Assembly (NCBI RefSeq): GCF_900110245.1
Contig: NZ_FOCZ01000002.1
Coordinates: forward strand, 372,001-436,000
DNA from: Niastella yeongjuensis
GTDB taxonomy: Bacteria > Bacteroidota > Bacteroidia > Chitinophagales > Chitinophagaceae
Reading direction: 5' to 3'
DNA length: 64,000 nt
The stretch's first letter is position 1; each line of letters starts with the position of its first letter. Below are positions 59,021 through 64,000 of the stretch, piece after piece. Below the pieces are notes generated by a model, which saw only the letters and a program-made list of their open reading frames with translations, had not been told where the DNA came from and searched no databases. A program made the position numbers and the translations under genes.

Positions 59021-60112
59021 TTATTTTCCTACTGTGGCCCCGGTCAGCATCATCTGCACGCTTTCGTTGAGGATAATATATTTATTGGCAATGAACAGGT
59101 CCATTTTATCGGCGGGCAATTTTAGCTCATAGGCATTATCATTGCTGGCCATAATGGCGTCAAAGTCGGGATTGTACCGGTTGAACTCGCTCAAATCCAT
59201 CATAATATTCTTTGCAATAGCGGCAGAATTGTATTTGCCTGACACTTCTGTGCTTTTGGCGTTGTCCAGCTCATCGGTTGTTAAGCGGCGATTGAGCAGG
59301 TGGGTGGCGGTAATGCCAATTTGTTCGGTCACTTCTGCCTTGGTAAGTGTGGTTACACTGCCCTGGCCTTCAAAAATATAGTGGGTGCCAATGAATTTCT
59401 TTACGTGCATCCGGGTTTCGGCAGGCAGGTAATTTTGCAGTTTCCAGAAGTTACGGCTGCCCTGGCATTTTTTAATGGCGCTGTATACGTTAGCGGGTCC
59501 GCCGTTGTAAGCGGCTATTACCAGTAACCAGTCGCCAAATTCTCTGTATAGATCACGCAGGTACAAGGCTGCTGCATGGGTGCTTTTAGCATAGCTTTTA
59601 CGCTCGTCTACCCCGCGTCCTACTCTCAGGCCTAAATCGCGGGCGGTTTGCGGCATAAGCTGCCAGGGCCCCACAGCGCCTGCCCAGGAGGTGGCGGTTG
59701 ACTTTAATTCCGATTCAATTACACAGAGGTATTTTAATTCCGACGGAAGACCATATTTCTTCAATATGCCATCGATCATGTTAAAATACGGTTTGGCCCA
59801 GCTCTTCATTTTACGAAGGTCTTCGCCATTCTTTTCCATGTAATCCTGCACAAATGAAATAGCACGGGGATTTAATCGAATGCCATTGGCCGAATTATAA
59901 CCCAGCGTAAATGCTGTGTTTAGATCTTCTTCCTTGGGATCGGCTGAGTCAGTGGCAATTTTTCCGGGGTATTCGAATTGTTGTGAAAGAACAACCGTGT
60001 TAAGCTTTTTACCACCGTTAGCCGGTGTTTTTGCTATCCCGTTATCATTACTGTATGCCATGCATAACCATCCCAGGCCTAAAATACCCGAAATAAAAAG
60101 TTTTCGTTTCAT
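59021..60112 (-). CDS. Lytic transglycosylase (MltD-like, SLT domain)
   Basis: 363 residues. Signal peptide about 1-20. SLT domain about 115-235: catalytic E133 in YLCVIESELKST, then SWAGAVGPWQLMPQTARDLGL, and VIAAYNGGPANVYSAIKK. It cleaves peptidoglycan glycan strands to leave anhydroMurNAc ends. No LysM repeats are visible, unlike E. coli MltD; the C-terminal 110 residues may be a different wall-binding part. Confidence 0.92.
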   Translation of the reverse strand: MKRKLFISGILGLGWLCMAYSNDNGIAKTPANGGKKLNTVVLSQQFEYPGKIATDSADPKEEDLNTAFTLGYNSANGIRLNPRAISFVQDYMEKNGEDLRKMKSWAKPYFNMIDGILKKYGLPSELKYLCVIESELKSTATSWAGAVGPWQLMPQTARDLGLRVGRGVDERKSYAKSTHAAALYLRDLYREFGDWLLVIAAYNGGPANVYSAIKKCQGSRNFWKLQNYLPAETRMHVKKFIGTHYIFEGQGSVTTLTKAEVTEQIGITATHLLNRRLTTDELDNAKSTEVSGKYNSAAIAKNIMMDLSEFNRYNPDFDAIMASNDNAYELKLPADKMDLFIANKYIILNESVQMMLTGATVGK

Positions 60113-60261
60113 TTTCGTTATTTAAAACTAATAATGATCGACCCGGTGGTATGGATTGAGATATGTTCTACACAGGATGAAACGGATGAGAGTTTTCTTA
60201 GGATTCTTTGGAGAAACAGAACAAATTAGAGCCGGGGGTCGAAGGGGTTTAGGCTTTTCAT

Positions 60262-61707
60262 TTAGCCGGCATGTCTGAACTGCTGCATCCACTTTTGGGA
60301 TAGCTGGAGCAAATATAACTCGGAAAATTGGTTCGTCATAATCTGCAACCCATAAGGCATGCCATTACTGTGCCAAAAGAGCGGGATAGAGATGGTGGGA
60401 ATACCAGTGAGGTTCGAAAATACTGTAAAAATGTCAGCTAAGTACATGGAGATGGGGTCCTCCGTCTTTTCGCCGATGGTAAAGGCGGTAGAGGGGGCCG
60501 TGGGGAGAAGGATCGCATCGAACTGGCTGAAGATCAGGTTTATCTTTTCAACCAGCAGTTTGCGTACCTGTTGTGCTTTCGTAAAATACGCATCGTAGTA
60601 GCCTGCGCTTAAAACGAAGGTTCCCAGCATGATGCGTCTTTTTACTTCCCAGCCAAAACCTTCTGACCGGGTGGCATTATAAAACTCTGTTAAAGAGATA
60701 TTTTTTTCCACATTGCGGTGGCCATACTTTACGCCATCGTACCGCGACAGGTTTGAGGAGGCTTCAGCAGTGGTTAAAATATAATAGGCAGGAACAATGA
60801 AGTCGAGGTATTCAAAGTCTACAGGCGCTACGGTATGGCCATCGGCCTGCAGCTTTTTAGTGAACTCCAGAATGGAATCACGGATCTCCGGATCAAGGGC
60901 CGGGCTTTCCAGGGCTTCCTTGAAATAAGCGATCCTGATCGGTTTAGCGGGCAGCGGGGTGAGTTCGCTGTATGCATCTACCGGTTGCCGGGCGCCCGTG
61001 CTATCGAAATCATCGGGGCCTGCAATTACTTCCAGTACCTGGGCTACATCGGGAACATTGTTGGCAAAAATGCCTATTTGATCAAAAGAGGAGGCATAGG
61101 CAATAAGGCCGTGGCGGGAAATGCGGCCGTAAGTGGGTTTAAGCCCTACCACACCGCAAAAATCAGCTGGCTGGCGAACGGAGCCGCCTGTATCGCTGCC
61201 CAGGCTTACCATACACTGGCTGGCCTGAACGGCTACGGCTGAACCGCCTGAAGAACCACCAGGCACCCTGGTTTCATCCAGGGCATTCAGCACCTTACCA
61301 TACGATGAGTTTTCATTGGTGGAACCCATGGCAAACTCATCGCAGTTGGTGGCACCTATTATAATGGCTTCTTCGGCCAGTAATCTTTCAACAGCTGTAG
61401 CATTAAAAACGGGCTTGAACCCTTCCAGGATCTTTGATGCGGCAGTAAGCGGATGGTCTTTATAGGCAATTACATCTTTCAGTGCTATTACCACACCGTG
61501 TAATTTACCGGAAGGCTTACCGGCTTTGCGGCTGGTATCCAGTTCTGCCGCCCGTTTCAACGCTTCCTCTGCATAAATATACACATAGGCATTGAGGTTC
61601 CTGCGGGCTTCGATTTGCTGCAGGTAATATTGAACCGCGTCTACACAAGTAGTTGCGCCAGAAACCAGGTCCTGGTGATATTGCGCTATTGAGTGATACT
61701 TAAACAA
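60262..61707 (-). CDS. gatA: Asp-tRNA(Asn)/Glu-tRNA(Gln) amidotransferase subunit A
   Basis: 481 residues, amidase signature family. The Ser-cisSer-Lys triad is K77 in VIALKDVI, S152 in RVPGGSSGGSA and S176 in SDTGGSVRQPADFCG. It releases ammonia from glutamine for GatB to amidate Glu-tRNA(Gln) or Asp-tRNA(Asn). gatB and gatC are not in the window. GltX at 32407 may supply the substrate if non-discriminating. Confidence 0.94.
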   Translation of the reverse strand: MFKYHSIAQYHQDLVSGATTCVDAVQYYLQQIEARRNLNAYVYIYAEEALKRAAELDTSRKAGKPSGKLHGVVIALKDVIAYKDHPLTAASKILEGFKPVFNATAVERLLAEEAIIIGATNCDEFAMGSTNENSSYGKVLNALDETRVPGGSSGGSAVAVQASQCMVSLGSDTGGSVRQPADFCGVVGLKPTYGRISRHGLIAYASSFDQIGIFANNVPDVAQVLEVIAGPDDFDSTGARQPVDAYSELTPLPAKPIRIAYFKEALESPALDPEIRDSILEFTKKLQADGHTVAPVDFEYLDFIVPAYYILTTAEASSNLSRYDGVKYGHRNVEKNISLTEFYNATRSEGFGWEVKRRIMLGTFVLSAGYYDAYFTKAQQVRKLLVEKINLIFSQFDAILLPTAPSTAFTIGEKTEDPISMYLADIFTVFSNLTGIPTISIPLFWHSNGMPYGLQIMTNQFSELYLLQLSQKWMQQFRHAG

Positions 61708-61766
61708 AGGTTGTTACCGGGATTGATTATACAAATCGGTTACAGAATAAATTATGCGAGTCTGAA

Positions 61767-62012
61767 CTAGTGAGCTTGTGTAGAGGAGGGTTGTTTGGTA
61801 TCCTTCTCGTTAATACCGTCTTCGATTTCTTTCTTCACGTTGTTTTTAGCATCGTTAAATTCCCTGATACCACGGCCAATACCGCGCATGAATTCAGGTA
61901 TTTTGCGTCCACCGAACAGCACCAACACTGCCAGTACAATCAACAACCACTCGCTACCACCAGGCATTGAGATGAACAACAGGTTTACATTACTCAGTAA
62001 CATGATAAACAT
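61767..62012 (-). CDS. tatA: Twin-arginine translocase TatA/TatE family subunit
   Basis: 81 residues. One membrane helix (WLLIVLAVLVLFGG), then the hinge GRKIPEFMRGIGRGIREF and an amphipathic helix, and a charged tail. This is the TatA plan; it forms the pore for folded proteins. ATG at 62012 or the internal ATG at 62003 are both possible. tatC is not here. Confidence 0.93.
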   Translation of the reverse strand: MFIMLLSNVNLLFISMPGGSEWLLIVLAVLVLFGGRKIPEFMRGIGRGIREFNDAKNNVKKEIEDGINEKDTKQPSSTQAH

Positions 62013-62145
62013 TTTAATAGTGAGAAAACAAAATTACGCCCTTTTGCAAAGTAAAACGCATAAAAGTCGTGCAAATTACATGATACTAAGGGGAAAACCA
62101 CCTTTTTGCTACCGGTTAACAAAGTAGCGTAGCTTGTTTATAAAA

Positions 62146-62178
62146 GAAAAAGCGCCCCGGTTCATCGGGACGCTTTTA
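62146..62178 (-). terminator. Intrinsic terminator of rplS
   Basis: Minus strand: AAAGCGTCCCG-ATGAAC-CGGGGCGCTTT followed by T-rich TTCTTTT. Confidence 0.88.
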
Positions 62179-62200
62179 ACTAATTTATGTACATGTGTAG

Positions 62201-62572
62201 TTATTTAGCTACTACAGCTGTGTTCATGCGTTTCTCTTTAATACGAGCGCTCTTACCACTGCGCTCACGCAGGTAGAAAAGCTTAGCACGGCGAACACGA
62301 CCTGTTTTATTCAACTCAATAGAATCAATATTGGGTGAATAAATGGGGAATGTTCTTTCAACACCTACACTATCGGAGATTTTACGTACAGTAAATGTAG
62401 CAGTACCACCTTGTCCCTGGCGTTTGATAACATCGCCACGAAAGCTCTGGATACGCTCTTTACCACCTTCGATAATTTTATAGTTCACAGTTATATTGTC
62501 ACCCGCTTTAAACTTCGGGAACTCTTTTTTACCTGTCAACTGCTCATGTACAAATTGAACTGCTGCATTCAT
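62201..62572 (-). CDS. rplS: Ribosomal protein L19
   Basis: 123 residues. [20 protein letters not shown] then [14 protein letters not shown] and [20 protein letters not shown] are the L19 signatures. A 50S protein near the interface with 30S. Monocistronic with its own terminator. Confidence 0.97.
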   Translation of the reverse strand: MNAAVQFVHEQLTGKKEFPKFKAGDNITVNYKIIEGGKERIQSFRGDVIKRQGQGGTATFTVRKISDSVGVERTFPIYSPNIDSIELNKTGRVRRAKLFYLRERSGKSARIKEKRMNTAVVAK

Positions 62573-62662
62573 GACGTTAAAATTTGGGGAGGCAAAGGTA
62601 ATTAAAAAATCGAATTTATCATCCTAAATTTCCTAAAACCCCCGATTTTCCTATATTTTTTC

Positions 62663-64000
62663 TTACTTGGCTACGTTTACAGCCCTTTTCTCCCTGATCA
62701 CGGTAACTTTAATCTGTCCGGGATAGGTCATTTCGGTCTGAATTTTCTGGGCGATGTCGAAACTCAGTTTGTCTGAGTCGTTATCGGTTACTTTTTCTGC
62801 TTCTACAATTACCCGTAACTCACGGCCGGCCTGAATAGCGTAGGCTTTTTCAACCCCCTGGTAGCTCAGCGCCAGATTTTCTAATTCTTTAATACGTTGC
62901 AGGTATTGTTGCATGATCTCTCTGCGGGCACCAGGACGGGCGCCGCTGATGGCGTCACAGGCCTGTACAATGGGGGAGATCACATATTGCATTTCCATTT
63001 CATCGTGGTGGGCGCCGATAGCGTTCACTACAGCGGGGTTCTCACCATATTTTTCAGCCAGTTTGGCTCCCAGCAGGGCGTGGCTCAGTTCAGACTCCTC
63101 ATCGGGTACTTTACCAATATCGTGTAACAGACCGGCGCGTTTGGCCAGTTTGGGGTTCAAGCCCAGTTCAGCAGCCATAATACCACACAGGTTGGCTACT
63201 TCGCGGCTGTGCATCAGCAGGTTTTGACCGTATGAAGAACGGAAACGCATTTTACCTACGATACGAACCAGCTCTTTATGTAAACCGTGGATACCTAATT
63301 CAATTACAGTACGCTCACCAATTTCAATTACCTGCTCTTCGATCTGACGGCGGGTTTTTTCTACCACTTCCTCAATACGGGCCGGGTGAATACGGCCATC
63401 GGCCACCAGTCTTTGCAAGCTCAGGCGGGCAATTTCCCGGCGCAGAGGGTCGAATGAAGACAGGATGATGGCTTCAGGAGTATCGTCAACGATCAGGTCA
63501 ACACCGGTAGCGGCTTCTATAGCCCTGATGTTACGGCCTTCACGACCAATGATCTGGCCTTTTATTTCATCGCTTTCGAGGTTGAATACAGTGATGGAGT
63601 TTTCGATAGCCTGCTCAGCAGCGGTACGCTGAATGGTTTGAATAATGATTTTGCGGGCTTCCTTGTTGGCTTTTTGACGGGCGTCATCAACAATTTCCTG
63701 TTGCAGGGCCAGGGCCTGGGTGTGGGCTTCCTGTTTTAAACTTTCAACTAATTGTTTTTTAGCTTCTTCTGCAGTTAAACCGGCAATCTTTTCAAGGCGG
63801 CGGATGTGTTCTTCCTGGTGTTTTTCCAGCTCGGTACGCTTCAGGTTCACTACTTCTATCTGGCGGTTCAGGTTTTCTTTTATCGCTTCGTTTTCCTTGA
63901 TCTGTTTGTCCAGCTGGTCGCTTTTGGCATTGATACTCTGTTCTTTCTGGCGGGCGCGGTTCTCGGTTTCACTCAGTTTACGGTTGCGCTCATTTACTTC
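62663..64000 (-). CDS. rny: Ribonuclease Y, N-terminus cut by the window edge
   Basis: The frame runs open to the window end (a GTG at 63850 is internal, and coding sequence [20 protein letters not shown] continues beyond it). Endoribonuclease that begins mRNA decay. Visible: long coiled coil, KH domain with [20 protein letters not shown], then an HD domain with LLHDIGKV and AIGAHHDE. The missing N-terminus should hold the membrane anchor. The C-terminus [13 protein letters not shown] is complete. Confidence 0.95.
   Translation of the reverse strand, partial: EVNERNRKLSETENRARQKEQSINAKSDQLDKQIKENEAIKENLNRQIEVVNLKRTELEKHQEEHIRRLEKIAGLTAEEAKKQLVESLKQEAHTQALALQQEIVDDARQKANKEARKIIIQTIQRTAAEQAIENSITVFNLESDEIKGQIIGREGRNIRAIEAATGVDLIVDDTPEAIILSSFDPLRREIARLSLQRLVADGRIHPARIEEVVEKTRRQIEEQVIEIGERTVIELGIHGLHKELVRIVGKMRFRSSYGQNLLMHSREVANLCGIMAAELGLNPKLAKRAGLLHDIGKVPDEESELSHALLGAKLAEKYGENPAVVNAIGAHHDEMEMQYVISPIVQACDAISGARPGARREIMQQYLQRIKELENLALSYQGVEKAYAIQAGRELRVIVEAEKVTDNDSDKLSFDIAQKIQTEMTYPGQIKVTVIREKRAVNVAK

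Noticed and set aside
62663-63850. Ribonuclease Y as a complete gene starting at 63850
   Set aside because: The frame stays open with coiled-coil sequence to the window edge, so the GTG there is internal and the gene is partial.

Overview
The window looks like a chromosomal segment of a Bacteroidota bacterium, most likely of the family Chitinophagaceae (Niastella/Chitinophaga type). This rests on gene content: GldF/GldG gliding exporter, a MurF-alanine racemase fusion, a 421-residue PurA, an alpha2-type glycyl-tRNA synthetase, and secreted proteins with type IX secretion (T9SS) C-terminal domains. Promoters of the Bacteroidota form TAnnTTTG, sometimes with a TTG about 19 bases upstream, also fit. 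There is no rRNA operon, prophage, transposase gene or CRISPR array. About 47 protein genes and two tRNA genes (Ser-GGA, Leu-TAG) are supported. The genes at both ends are cut by the window edge.

Layout. 1-4.1 kb: polysaccharide flippase (partial), a secreted coiled-coil protein, a pair resembling MbnP/MbnH (copper-binding lipoprotein plus di-heme enzyme) and ArfB. 4.1-12.3 kb: dtd-mazG, glyS, a flavin reductase, mfd, and a DUF559 nuclease-like gene between inverted repeats. 12.3-20.2 kb: GNAT acetyltransferase, acpP-fabF-rnc, a T9SS-type secreted protein, a cysteine-rich MarR regulator, methylmalonyl-CoA epimerase, and iscS-iscA. 20.7-29.1 kb: gldF-gldG, terC, murF-alr, lspA, fumC. 29.2-36.8 kb: LacI regulator, enoyl-CoA hydratase, B12-binding mutase subunit, a four-helix-bundle protein between inverted repeats, gltX, an ARPP-1-like protein, a polysaccharide deacetylase and a lipoprotein. 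36.8-44.5 kb: tatD, tRNA-Ser, a GIY-YIG gene, fatty acid desaturase, PepSY membrane protein plus TonB-dependent siderophore receptor, and an EamA exporter. 44.7-64 kb: a 1767-residue subtilisin-like T9SS protease, an ArsR regulator, tig, a universal stress protein, tRNA-Leu, rel/spoT, purA, an acidic protein, pabB, a lytic transglycosylase, gatA, tatA, rplS and rny (partial).

How the genes work together. Most are housekeeping: tRNA charging and translation quality control (ArfB, Dtd, GlyRS, GltX, GatA, L19, trigger factor), envelope building (MurF-Alr, LspA, lytic transglycosylase, GldFG), Fe-S assembly (IscS, IscA), fatty acid synthesis, and propionate/methylmalonyl-CoA metabolism. Iron uptake is represented by the siderophore receptor next to the PepSY protein.

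The striking part is between the genes. Many intergenic regions carry short-period degenerate tandem arrays with unit lengths of 7, 8 or 11 bases, in several sequence families (GTTRAYNN, GTTNCAG, CTGCCYT, RGTTNCC, AGGTTAA/AGGCAAA and others). Many are arranged as two facing arms, and they often start inside or a few bases after a stop codon. Two small genes (DUF559 nuclease-like and four-helix-bundle) sit between such facing arms with nearly the same geometry, and a GIY-YIG gene follows a third, GC-rich repeat. The same kinds of repeat have entered the reading frames of mazG and mfd. I read this as a family of small repeat-borne cassettes, the best candidate here for an undescribed system. Mobility is inference only.
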